A DNA stretch of 64,000 bases from assembly GCF_041381155.1 (NCBI RefSeq), contig NC_091134.1, positions 29,827,540-29,891,539 of the forward strand, given 5' to 3'. Shown piece by piece: positions 24,850-38,300 of the stretch; within the stretch, counting starts at the first letter, position 1; every line of letters begins with the position of its first letter. The notes below the pieces were generated by a model, which had not been told where the DNA came from, searched no databases, and saw nothing but the letters and a program-made list of their open reading frames with translations. A program made the translations under genes and the position numbers. The stretch is from Argopecten irradians (Eukaryota; Mollusca; Bivalvia; Pectinida; Pectinidae).

Positions 24850-25920
24850 ATGATTTGTATAAGTTATATAACTTTTTCACAATCGATGTGATAAAGTTTC
24901 TAGTATATCAGTATACATGTATTTCCTTCTCTTATTTGACTAAAATAAAACATATAGTGTTTCCGAGGTCGTTTAGTCCGCCGGCCCATCTGGTGCTATT
25001 CTCTTTGTATTTGTTCAGGAACCTCAGTATATTCTGAATTTGCGTTTGTCATTATTGGAGGTTTTATCATCGCCTAGCCTTGTATACTCGTCGGGATATT
25101 AATTCAACAGCCATGTAGAAATAGAACGCAAAAAAACGTATGTAGCATTGTCTTTTGTATCATCGTTGCGCAGAGAAAACAAAATCCAAAAATCCGTTAG
25201 AAAGCTGTTAGTTCAAACATGTCCTTTAAATCTAATGATATTGATTAGAAAAGACAATAGCTAGTTTAGAATGTCCTATTTACCACGGATTATGTAAATC
25301 AGTCGCCCTTGTTTCCAGGCTTGAAATGACTTTGTTGTGGTGATGTGTGTCCAGGTTGTGCTGGTACAGCCCGTTGTAGTATTGCGTGGTTTGTGGTTGG
25401 ACCCGCCTGGGGAAGGGCCTCACCATGATAGCGATATAAATGTATCTCTTTCCATTTTTTATCTATTAATGATTGATCATAAAGAAAATCGGTGGATATC
25501 CAACACTTCATCGACTATTTCCCAGTGATATTTCTATCTAACTTGGTACATGTTTTATATATAGATCATGTAAGATTTATATCCACCTTATTTCAATATG
25601 TCGGATGACTATAGAAGTTTATTTCTCATCTGAACATTACAACAACATATCTTCAAACCATAATTTTTTACAATGTTATTATCACTCACATCTTTCCTTT
25701 TATTACGGTTTCGTGCCAGAACTTTTAAAAAGTTCAGATACAATTGATTTTAATATTTGTACGTCTAAAACGAAAACGAAACCATTTTAAGAACGTGTTC
25801 AGTCTTGCGAAATCTGGAATTCCCTATTTTATCAAAATCCAGCAAACTTAGTAAGATCAACGGTTCATCCGATGCTTAACTGAGGTAGGAAAAACAAAGT
25901 GTATCTGTATAGATAATTGC
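24850..25920. other. Region downstream of AIF1; one GC-richer island
   Basis: 25280-25440 is noticeably less AT-rich and open in two minus-strand frames, but it has no recognised domain, and no splice partner was found. The rest shows nothing. Confidence 0.35.
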
Positions 25921-25921
25921 A

Positions 25922-25927
25922 CTTTAT
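25922..25927 (-). terminator. AIF1: Candidate polyadenylation signal of AIF1
   Basis: On the minus strand this is AATAAA, about 390 bases beyond the AIF1 stop codon at 26313-26315. Assigned by position only. Confidence 0.4.
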
Positions 25928-26312
25928 TATGTTTTTCGACGAACATCATTATATATGTACCATAGCAATTAAAGTATAATTTCAGTAGAAATAATGACAT
26001 TATCATCTAAATGTATCGTGTGTGCGATAACTAATATAAACGATGAAATAGTTATTGCATTACGGATAGTTATCATACTAACTTAGTATACGGATAAAAC
26101 GTAAAAATGTAAACATGGCGTTATATGACAATTTAATTGAAATGGAGTATGATATTGAAAGATAATGGTGAAAAATAACATATTACGAAATTACAATCGC
26201 GCTAAAAAAAACACACGTTCTTTCATTCCTTGTCTCCCATCTACATTACATCCACACATTCAAACACAATCACGCTGTTGACCCTCATTATATCCTAAGT
26301 ATTGGATTCAGT

Positions 26313-29300
26313 TCACGGAAGACTGCTCAGATCCCGCTTGGGAGGGGGTCCAGATGGTCTTTCTTTCTCCCTCATCTTTTCCTCAAACATCAGGATTCTG
26401 TCAGAATGTAATATATCTAAATATCAGCTTTGGGACTAGAAATAATTATATTTTATAGAGATTTCACACTCGTGGCAATAGTAAGGTAGTGATAATTAAT
26501 ATTCTGTATCAATGTCGGCTAGGAAACGCTAATCTAACGTAGATGATACAGAATATAACACATTATATAACTTACAAAGGATACTAGGTAACAGATTGAT
26601 AGAATGGGAACTCTTCCAGGTATTGGTAAGATTGCGCATATAAAAGGGGAGGTAACTCTTAAAACTTTACCTTGTGCTTCCATGATTTATTATTAAGGAT
26701 GTACACCTCTGAGAAGTCAAAATTTTCTTGTATTAAACTTTTTTTCTCATATAGATTTTTGGAAATAGGAGTTCATACCATACAAGAAAATGGAAGAAAA
26801 CACATATGTCGGTGTGCTTGTTTTAGAGCTATTGTCACTCAAAGATACCAAGTTGACAAAATCTTAGATTTTTTGGGATTTGCCGTTCTGACCATATACA
26901 CAAGAGTTTAAAGCTATAATTTCCTAATGAGATGTTTGATATGTATGGAAGTTTGAAGAATTTATTTTCCTGTAGTCTCCTTTAAAAATATACAAGTTTT
27001 GATTAATAAGGCTCATATTTTTTCTCAGAATAACATATGCTACCCCTACCGCTTAATTTTGAGCTACAAAATACACCATTTTCAGCCATTTTTGCCAAAT
27101 TTAACCCTTTATAGAAACAGTTGTGGTTTTAAACTTTTGTTAATATTTTCCATATCAATAGGGCATGGGTTGTTCTTTCTAAATGAGGCAGAAAAATGGG
27201 GGGTCAGTGTGCTTACTTTTTTGTCCCATTTGAATATGTGTTATTTTTCAGTATTTTAGAGTAAAAAATATAAGTGCTCAAATTACCATTAAATGTAAAA
27301 ATAAAGTGACAAAAGCGTATCACTTCACACAATAATGCTCAATATTTTAATAACCACGAACCTAGTAAAGATTAACAGCAAAAATTAGCTCGTTACAGCT
27401 AAAAATGCTGGTGCAGTGATGATTTAAGTAAAAACAATTTCAGTAAAAAATGGTTAAACTATGGCTCTACTCAAAGAGGAAAAAGACACAATTTCAAAAT
27501 GGCCGCCAAATGGGCCATTTCTTAAAATCTCTGTATGAAAAAATCTACTGAAAATAGAAATGTAATTTTTTGACAAAATTTGCATCTGGCAACTTGCAAC
27601 AGATATTGATAAAATATATTTGAAAATCTCATAACTTCTTTGATCTTTGTCGAAACGAGACTTCAACGGGACTGAAACCTCAGAAGAATACATCCTTAAG
27701 CCATTTTATCAATAAAATTTGTTGGAATGAAAAATGTCCACATTTCAGCAAAACCAATTTTAAATCATCAATAGTTTATATTGAGATAAAATATATTTTC
27801 CGTCTTAGTTATTTTTGGTCCTGAATATTAAAGATGCTCCACCGCCGACAGAGCATAAATGATATTTATCACTTGAACAATAATTGGTGTTTAATCGTGT
27901 ATATATATGTCTAATTAACATAAAAATAATATAAAATAATATATTTTGCCTTTGGTGCATGAGCAATCAGTACTTCATTCCATACAGAATATAGTTCCAC
28001 TGATTTTTTCGGGATGCAATTAATTATTTTTCATATTTTTAACTTGAAGTAAAATTAGAAGCTCAAACTTCTAAATGGTGGTAATGGTGTAAAGTAAGTA
28101 ACTTTGGTAACAGAAGAAAAATACTAAATCGTCTGATCCTATTTTTGATAGTGAAAAATTATCATTTGTCAGCGGTGGAGTATCTTTAATGGAATACTGT
28201 TTCAGAAGAAAAAATGATCATTTTAAGTTCTTTATCATATTCATACTAGCTCAATCTTAACATTTCCATCGACAGGATTCTAACTAAAAACTCACAGTTT
28301 GAGGACTGTAGACTTTCCTCCTAACATCATATCAAGAAACTCCCTGTAAAGGATAGTTCCCGAGCCTGTCGTGTCCACCTCGGCAATCATCTTCTTCAGC
28401 TCCAGATGTGTCTTAGCACAATCGAGTTTCTCCATCATCTGTTTCAATTCCATGATATCTGGTAAAACGGGAAAATATACTTAAGTCTAACGACACAATT
28501 TGTTTGGAGAAATGAAGAGTTCCAAAACAAACGGTTTCTCCTCCTGAGTTTTTGTCCATATCTGTTAGGTTTTTGTGTATCCTTTGATCTTATTTCTATT
28601 TTATATTTGTCCTAAATAGTATGCTGTAATTCATGATATTTTTATCCAACCTCTTTATCAGTCTAATGATCAAACATATATTACAATATGCAGTACTAAT
28701 AATCCTTTCTGTCAGAATGAGCCAACATTTATAAACAACTTCTCATATATGTGAGCAACTGCGACTAAGACATTTGTTTATCGACATTATAAGTTACTTT
28801 ACTAAATAGTGCAATTTTCCTCGATTCTTACCAATATCCCCAGAGTTGTCCAAGTCAAACTCCATGAACTGATCTGTTGAGAAAATGATACGCATAATGT
28901 ATACTCAAATAAAACACATATATAGTGTATAACAAAATTTATTACATCCATCTAAACTCTATGCCACTTGAAAATCGTGAAGAAAGACTATGTAAAATTT
29001 AATAATTCTGGCTTTACTATCCTGACACTTGTTTTAGAACCTATTAACACCAGTCAAAAATAAATTAGTTGTATATGTTTAGTAATCTAGAAAACAAAAG
29101 AACGAAACATGATTTCAGGAGAAACATCCTCGATATTTCAGGGGTTACTATCTCATTGTAAATCTGAAGGCAGTTCAGGAGAAGAAAAACAAACTAATCT
29201 ATCACAGGTCTTCAGATAATTAGGTAGTTTAAGTTTTGACATACATCAAGGCTTATTTCTTTTGGAATTATTTGAAAATTCTTTTGGTTTTTTTCACTGC

Positions 29301-32300
29301 TCTTCCTAAAGATGTAATTTTTACAAATGCAATTTTAAGAACAGTACTATTGTATACAGCAGTTAATGATGTCATCAAAATCTTCGCAACTCTCTGGTCA
29401 ATAACTTCATTATCCAAGTTATCCATCTGTGTGAAAAAGGGTCTTAATTCACTTACATACAATAATCCAACAATGCATACATTCATATAAAACCAAAATC
29501 GCTATCAACATGCAGTCTTCCCGCTACAAGCCATACAGTACCTTGTCTAAAGGTGCTGTTTATAATCGATGTTAAATTTGTTTTCTAAAATTTGAATGCT
29601 TTCTATGAGAAGTACTTTAAATTAAAGCATAATCAAATGAAGGAAATATTTGTAAACTGTAAGTGAAAGATGATCTACGAGTTAATTATTAAAACAATTT
29701 GCGAGACTATCGGCCACAGAGAGTACTACTGGCACTGATTCGATCTATTTTCAGGTAATTATAGGTGTCATTTTCGAAAAAGTACAAATCAAAGGATAAT
29801 GTATATATAAATATATTATATATATTGCGACAACCTTCGTTATAGTGCGAAAGTATCGAAAACTTGACCTTGATCACATGCATACTGTGTTTTCAAAACA
29901 AATCTCTCGCTTCGGCGTTCGCAACATCCGGTATTTATACAGTGGACTTCGCCTACTGTGTTTTATAATTCTGGCCACCAAAATATACAGCATTTGTTAA
30001 AGGTACACCGTCGACAAATGAGCATGTTTATCTATTGAAAACAGGACCGGACGAATTTACATTTGTCTTCAGTATCACAAGGTACTTACTCTACACCTCT
30101 ACCACCATTATTGAAAAGTTTGAAATTCTTGTTTCATTTTAGAATAAAGTTATCAAAAATAATTAAATGCAAAAGTAATCCAAGGCACTACGCCCTATAT
30201 GAAATGGAGTACTAACGGAGAAGACAACAAAAGCAAAACAAATAATTTTATACGTGATATATTAGACATACATATACACAATTAAACATTAAGTATTATC
30301 CAAATATAAATTATTGTTTATGCTCTGTCGGTGGTGGAACAGGTACCTTTGTACTTGACGAGTTTCTCGGGCAAATCCTCAATTTCCTGTAATGATTCAT
30401 CTTCTAAGTACGTCTGTAAATACAAACGAATTATGTCTTAAAACTATAACAGCGTAGGGACGCCATAAGACAAGCAGTTCTTGGTACTAAAATTTCTGTA
30501 GATGAATAGTAAATTCCTTACTTAGAAAGGATTTCACTGAGTAGTAGTTACGTAATTCAACAATAATAATCATAAAAGTGTTGTATTTAATTTCTACATG
30601 TTATATGCAATTATGCATGTGATATTGATAAGTAAGAGTTTTGATTAATAAACAGTGATCATAAAAGGTGTAAAAGAAACTTCATATTGACATATTTTTA
30701 AAGGCAAAATCCTGATTCCGATTTATAAAATCATTAACCTGATTTATTTCTGTTAATTCCTCATTTTGCCTGTTTTTCAGCTGTCCATAGAACTTTCCAC
30801 CTGCAATTGTAAAATAACACAAATTAGATACAATGCAAAGCAAACATATGTTAGTTTTGTGATATTATACCTACAACTGTATCTAAATTAAGTCTTCCAC
30901 CGAACCACGCAGGCTATCACACCATCCCCACCAATAGGTACAAAACATACACTACCAGTATTATCAAATTCACAAAACAATAATGTGATAACCAGGATTT
31001 GGCTTGAAAAAGAGCATCAGTGAGGTGAATGCTGGGGTTAAGAGGTTAGAAAAAAACTGTCAAAGAGACTGCCTTCTGCAGATATTTTAGAAATTGCTAG
31101 AAATCAAATGTGTTATGGATAGATGTCGAGAAAATGACAAGTTGGCACTTAGAAACAATATACTAACAGCTTAGTTTTGGTCTAGATTGTAACATGGATT
31201 ATTTTGGGAGGGTTTTTTTTTCCAGCGAAATAAGCTTAAATACATAAGAGAGATGAGAGTATTACATAAGGAAAACCTAATGAGGGCGAGTGGTGTAATG
31301 TAGAATGTCTTGGATAACACATGAAGAACATCAAACAGTGACAGTGGTGACAGTTGTTATTATCTCTACTGATTGATGTGGTTAGCTGTATGTATTGGCT
31401 GATATTCCCGGTCAGATCTTACAAGACGATAGTGTCGAGAGTATATACTTCCGAATATGTACCTGTCATTTAATGACAACAGGCATAATGGTCAGACTAT
31501 TGTCATGTCAGTAAATATAACAATGTTATACCATTTAGAGTATTACATCGTGACTTTGGCCATTTTGGCTGCGATTTGTTACTGAAATGTCCCATAAGCT
31601 GTTACATAATTTGATGAATTCCATATTTTAAAATACAGTGATCAATATCAAATTGTCCAATGTATATATCAGTTTATTGTTTGATTTGTCCAATGTATAT
31701 ATCAGTTTATTGTTTGATTTGTCCAATGTATGTATCAGTATATTGTTTAATTTGTCCAATGTATATATCAGTTTATTGTTTGATGTGTCCAATGTATATA
31801 TCAGTTTATTGTTTGATGTGTCCAATGTATGTATCAGTTTATTGTTTGATTTGTCCAATGTATGTATCAGTATATTGTTTAATTTGTCCAATGTATATAT
31901 CAGTTTATTGTTTGATTTGTCCAATGTATGTTACAGTTTATTGTTTGATTTGTCCAATGTATATATCAGTTTATTGTTTGATATATCAGTTTATTGTTTG
32001 ATTTGTCCAATGTATATATCAGTTTATTGTTTGATTTGTCCAATATATATATCAGTTTATTGTTTGATTTGTCCAATGTATATATCAGTTTTTTGTTTGA
32101 TTTGTCCAATGTATATATCAGTTTTTTGTTTGATTTGTCCAATGTATATATAAGTTTATTGTTTGATTTATCCAATGTATATATCAGTTTATTGTTTGAT
32201 TTGTCCAATGTATGTATCAGTTTATTGTTTGATTTGTCCAATGTATATATCAGTTTATTGTTTGATTTGTCCAATGTATATATCAGTTTATTGTTTGATT

Positions 32301-35300
32301 TGTCCAATGTATGTAACAGTTTATTGTTTGATTTGTCCAATGTATATATCAGTTTATTGTTTGATTTCTCCAATGTATATATCAGTTTATTGTCTTGACC
32401 TATCCAATCTATCAGTTTATTATTTTAGCTGTAAGCTTCTAGTAGCATGAGTAGATTTATTTTAATTGATACACTTCTGTCTGGTTATGACCTTTCATCT
32501 CTGTCTTGGTTTTCTTGTGTACTAAGTGTACCACTAAAGGGAAAGAAGTACGCTGACCTGTGACCAATCGTAAAATTCGTAAAATCTGGTCCAGAGACAT
32601 CCTGGTATTAGTCAACTATTGCCCATATATGGCACAAATCGGTCGTCTACATGACAAATGACACTGGCCACTGTTCATCACGCGCTGTGACTCACGTGAC
32701 AGTTGGATTTCCGGATATAGCAAGACCTACATATGTATTATCGGGAGCTGCGTGTTGATTTATTTGCATATTCTACCGAGTTGTCTTTAAAAGATCAGTG
32801 AACAATACCAAGCAAGTGCTGATAAACCCACGTTTAGTATATCTAGATGTTGGCGACTCTACCAAAAGAAAATAGTGCACTGTGTAAAGTGTTCATACAG
32901 AAGTTATTTTGTAAATTAAGAACACAATATTGGTGCCTGTGTATATAAAATTGATTTAATGCACACAAACAAGTCATTGTGGATAAGTTCTATATTACGT
33001 ATCCGAAGTTTACGAATTTTAACATGCATAGAACGTTTCAATAACAGGGAAATTCAGATTTTAGTCATCATATAACAGATATTTTTTAGTACATAATCTT
33101 CGGAATTTTCTTTTAAAACGAAAATATTACTAGTATACAGATTCGATTCACATATGTTGAAAACATTTTAAGAACCTACCATACATATTTAACTTTTCAG
33201 ACTAGTTATATCTCTATTATTTCAAATTAAGTATGATTTCTAACGTTAAATGTTTTTAGAACCTACCATACATTTTCAACTTTTCAGACTAGTTATATCT
33301 TTATCGTTTCAAATCAAGTGTGATTTCTAACTTTAAAGAAGTATTAAAACCTACTGAAGACCAAGTACCATGCCTTTATCACTGTAACAACTTAAGGCTT
33401 ATATCCAGTGGAACCGGAGCGAATTACAGTGTTTGTATCTGTCTGTCTGTTCGTCCGTGCGTCCGTGCGTCGGTCAGTATGTCCGGATAATGGTTTCCAG
33501 ATACCTTAAGAATGGATCAATGGATTTTGATTAAACTTCATTCAACCGTAGCTTATGATTGAATTTGAAGTCAAAATGTCACCTACAAATGTTGCTGTCA
33601 CTAAAATTAAATTTTTGGCAAATGTGGGGTTAATTTGAAAACTTATTAATGGACCAACGAATTTTGATGAAATTCATTTCATGACGCCGATAAAATGACT
33701 TTATACGAGACATCCCTTGATATTAATGTTGTGATGTATACATTAGAAAATGTTAATGTCAGCAGGGGACGTGTGTTCCATGCAACACTAACTGTAAGCT
33801 TGTCATACTTTGTCCTTGTAATGGAAGTAGAAGGTCACGTGCCTTTAGGCCGAGAGAACCGATGATTTTCTGCTATTTTTGCCTGATACATTCTCTCACA
33901 ATAGATAGGAATATGTAAAATAATCAAAAATAGATATCATAGGATGATATTATAATTGGTATGCATTCCCTAGCAAGTTACACTGAGCAAAACATCGACG
34001 CATCGGAAGTTGATTTTGACACACTCACTTTATCAAAATAACCCCTCAGGTAAAATAATCTGTGTGGTGCGTATAAACACTTATTCACTATCTATGTAGC
34101 AGATATACACATAGACACCTGCGACAATAATACATCAAGTTTAGAAATATTTGTATCACTTGTATCTCCATTATATAATACTGAATACACTAGGTTCTGG
34201 TTAAATAGTTCTGGTTAAAAATCACTCAGTTTTAGCAAGAACTCTTTGGCTTGTGAAAACCATCTGTGGAGGTTTAAATGATTTTACTAATGCAGGATTT
34301 CTAGAAGTTTCTTATTCTTTTTTTTTTACCTATACCTGAAATAGCTGAATTGGTAGATTTACATAGTAAGTGACATAATGATAATAGGGACGCTTACTCT
34401 ACTAGACACCTGGTCGTAATTCTCCATAATCTAAACTTTTGGGATTTGATCACCGGTCGTATCAACTAACAATCACGTAAACGAGGGAGACTGTTTTGAG
34501 CAGACGAACAGGCTATATAATATTTTAGAAATCCTTATTTTTGGAAAGTTTAAGTTGTGATGTAACAGTATACAATTGTTTCAGATGTGTTCAGGTAGCA
34601 GTCAAATAGCAGGGAAGACATAGGACTTCACGGTTTCCCCGTTACCGTGGGTCAACGATTAAAGTGTTCCCGAATTACCAATGAAAACAAGCGATTTATT
34701 ACCTGACTCTCTATGTAAACAAGCTTACAGTAAGTGTTGCAAACAGCACACGTCTCTACCGTCAAGTAGAGTTTCTGATATATGGCAAGTTATTATTGCT
34801 TAGTTATCCTATCATTGTACACAGTTATCGTCCGGAAACTATCATTTTGTGAAACAATCTATTTTTAGTAATGAAGCGGGATTGGACTGGGTGGATCATC
34901 GGTGACCAGGTAGCGCAGTCGGTAGAGCATTCCGCTAGTGTTCGGGGGGTCCCGGTTTCGAATCCCGGTCTGACCGCTACATTTTCTTCTCTCCTGTTAC
35001 AAAATTGACGCCCAACTAAATAACCCACGGTGGTGGTGTTTGGAAGGCTCAGTCGGTAGAGCACTCAAAGTGACCTTTGTGTAGTTGAGCTTTTGACCCC
35101 CAATAAAATCCCAAGCTGTGTTCTAAACTTTTTAAATAATCTATTTTTAGTAACATTGACCTTTTGTTTGACCTTTTGGCCCCTAATTCAATCCCACTCT
35201 CTATTTTCCCATATGCTACCAGTGTGTGAAGTTTGATCAAAATCCATCTATTGGTTCTCAAGTTATCATCTGGAAACCACATCCGGACAGATAGACAGAC

Positions 35301-38300
35301 AGACAGATAGACGGGAAGAAACACTATAGTCCCCTCCGATTTCACCGGCAGGGACTAATAATGCCGGTATTAAATGCAACAAAAATCTGTGTCGATTGAA
35401 TTGGGAAACGACTCTATGCACACCTGTCGATATATCAAGCAATAGCAGTATTCACATGATATGTTCATGACAACATTCAAACATAGTTCAAGGCCTAATG
35501 ATAAATAGATAGTCAGGTGACAATAACCCGGGCCCAGTTTCATGGACATTCCTTAACTTTAAACTCCTCAAAGGAAAGCATTACTTAAAGAAGTTAAGGG
35601 GGAAATCTCATGAAGGAGCCTTCCTTAAAATCTGTAATGCTTTTCAATGGAGTACTTTAAAGTTAAGGCATTTCTTAAAGTTAAGGAATTCCTTAAAGTT
35701 AAGGAATTTTGGTGAAACTGGGCCCAGATGGTTGACCTTAGAAGGAAGAAATTCTGTCCTCCAAGGATGTGAACAAAGAAAACATCCTTCTGGATCTATA
35801 GTGGCAGTCATTAGGTAAGCAAGGCAAGGGGAAGGTGCGGGAGACATCTCTTTGATGTCACTAACACTGTAAACTGTATAAAGCACACGTTATGCCACAC
35901 TTATATATACTATACGTCGTACTAAGTGCTTCTACTAGATGTAATATCAAACTCACTAAAGTTCACTTTTAGATGTAAACCACTACACATCATGTAATTT
36001 CCGAAATCATATAAATAATTTTATTGAATAATTACTCATCTCGATCCTTTTGTCTTGACTTTAAAAGCCAAACTTAAGTAATTTTCCTCAAATATTAAAG
36101 TGAAAAGTCAACCTTAACACTGATTTCATATAGAGTATTCATGTGATATTGGCAGATATCAGCAATGCTAAGGAAAGCATGAGTATTGTGACAACATCAG
36201 TTGTAATTCGCTATCTGTAAACATATCTCCATATATAAGACTGTTGACAAACCGCAGTCACTACCCGTAGCTTTGTGTTGTAGTATTGTGACCTTCTTGA
36301 AAATCTATATGCTTAAATTGTTTGCATCAAGTTTGACGTTTTCTCTTTTCAGAATAATACCGCAACAAATCAATTGACCATTTGAAAATCTCTGGGACTT
36401 TGACTTAGGGTGACGGAGGTCAGAGTTAGTCGCTTCATTTCCGCGGATTTTCCACTGATCTCATGAACCGTCAAGGTCAATTAAAGATGAACACTAGTAC
36501 TTAATTGGCTCCATTTTAACTTTTCTAGAATAAAATTGCACGTTCGTGGTACCTAATGCCTCAAAGTTCCTTAATTTAGTCATTAGTCTTAACGCCAAAC
36601 ATTCCTCCTAGAAAAATACATTTCGCACCAAATGTCCAGAAAAGTCTTTTTGATCTAATAGACGCTATAAAACGTTATAAGCACCTGTACTTTTGTGATA
36701 AAAGTGAACGATGTTAATGTAAACAGTGACCTGAAAGATCAGTTGGACACAACTCGGACATGTTCTGATGATCTTGGAAATATTTTGTTTGTTAGAAACA
36801 GTCTACAATGATCAATGTTCTATGTAAGTCCAGCTATGTGTGAACTGAAGTAAAAGTTTACAATGACTTTTGTTTTCCTTTGATCGGCCCTCGTCTTCCC
36901 GAATAAAGTTAAACTTACTGGAGTGGAAACTCGTTAGCGTTTACAGTGATCTCTGGGTGTCCTCGGGCTCTCCAATGGCAGTCTATTTATACCTACCTCA
37001 GGTATACATATAAATGTAGACATCCATACCTCTCACCGGATACTTACATGTTTATATACTTTCAAATATACCCCAGCAATACAAATATCCTACTTAATAA
37101 AAGGCAATGACTCGAACTCTTTAAAATGGAAATCATTTACATGTAATTGAGAGAGGTTAAAAATATATACTTATACCGTATCTCAGTGGAAAAAACACTA
37201 TATATTAATACAATCTTATAGCTCAAAGTCAAAGGCTCAATCACAGTCGCAATAGAAATGAAAAATAAAGTCGTGGAGTCTATATATATACAGCAATAAA
37301 TACAGCAATAACCAAAAAGTGGTATTTTATGTAATTCCTCAGTTGTGACACATGTAAATTTTACACCTGAAATACATCCTCATAACTGTTTAAAATTGAC
37401 TGCATGTTAAATAAACTTTCGTGTTCATTTCCGTAACACGTTTATCATTGAGTTTTTAAATCTCTTTACTTCTTTATTGTTTGTGCATGATTTGCTTTAT
37501 CAGCTATGGGGATTTCCATGTTTCTTTACTTCCTTTTTTTAATTGTGCTGGCACACTCGTTTTCAATTGAGTAATCAAATGAAACGAAGAATGGGGGTAC
37601 TCTAACAATTTGTTTGCGTGATAATGTAATACAAAGCATGAAATCAATTCATTCTAAACTACTGTCGCTTGAGAAAATTGAAATAACACGGAGTAATGTT
37701 GTTGCACTGTCAGTCTGTCCAGTTAAGTCTAAACACTACCATGGCCCTGTCTACTCAATGATACCCACTTGTAGTGAGTGTGGGAAGATTTAGGACATTT
37801 CAGTATAAATACAATAACAAACGGAAACTCTCTGTTAGCGTTTATTCCTCTTTAGCGTTTATCTGGTGACCGCTGTTGTGGACAGTGGTCAAATGTCCAT
37901 TATCATAGTGACAGACATATATAGGTGTGTTGGTCTTGTTTTTGACGTTGAGTGGTAGACAGATCTGATCGATTACAGACCTAGATATGTATACATCTCT
38001 TATACATTTGACAGTAATATTTATGAAATGTGCTATCGTTAATATCCACATGTCTAAGATTGCGGGATAATATACATTAAACGAGTCTTTCTTTCAGTCT
38101 ACTTTAAGTTGTTTCAGTCGCCTAATAGCAGCAACACTCCATGCCCTTATTGCTGCTAACGAGTCCAAAAATAGATGTATTATATATTATGATACTGTTT
38201 GTTACAAACTAGTCCATTAGACAGATGACCGTAAGGTCGTTATATAATGGCTTATTTTGCTGGGTAAATGTTCCAAACTTAGAGTTTCATGGTTTACGTC

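Noticed and set aside
31628..32450. Long open frames on both strands ([11 protein letters not shown] / [11 protein letters not shown] repeats)
   Set aside because: Produced by a 33-bp non-coding array inside AIF1 intron 1; open on several frames at once.
34901..34977. Functional tRNA gene
   Set aside because: A and B boxes are visible but the T loop has an extra base and the acceptor stem does not close; better explained as a SINE head.
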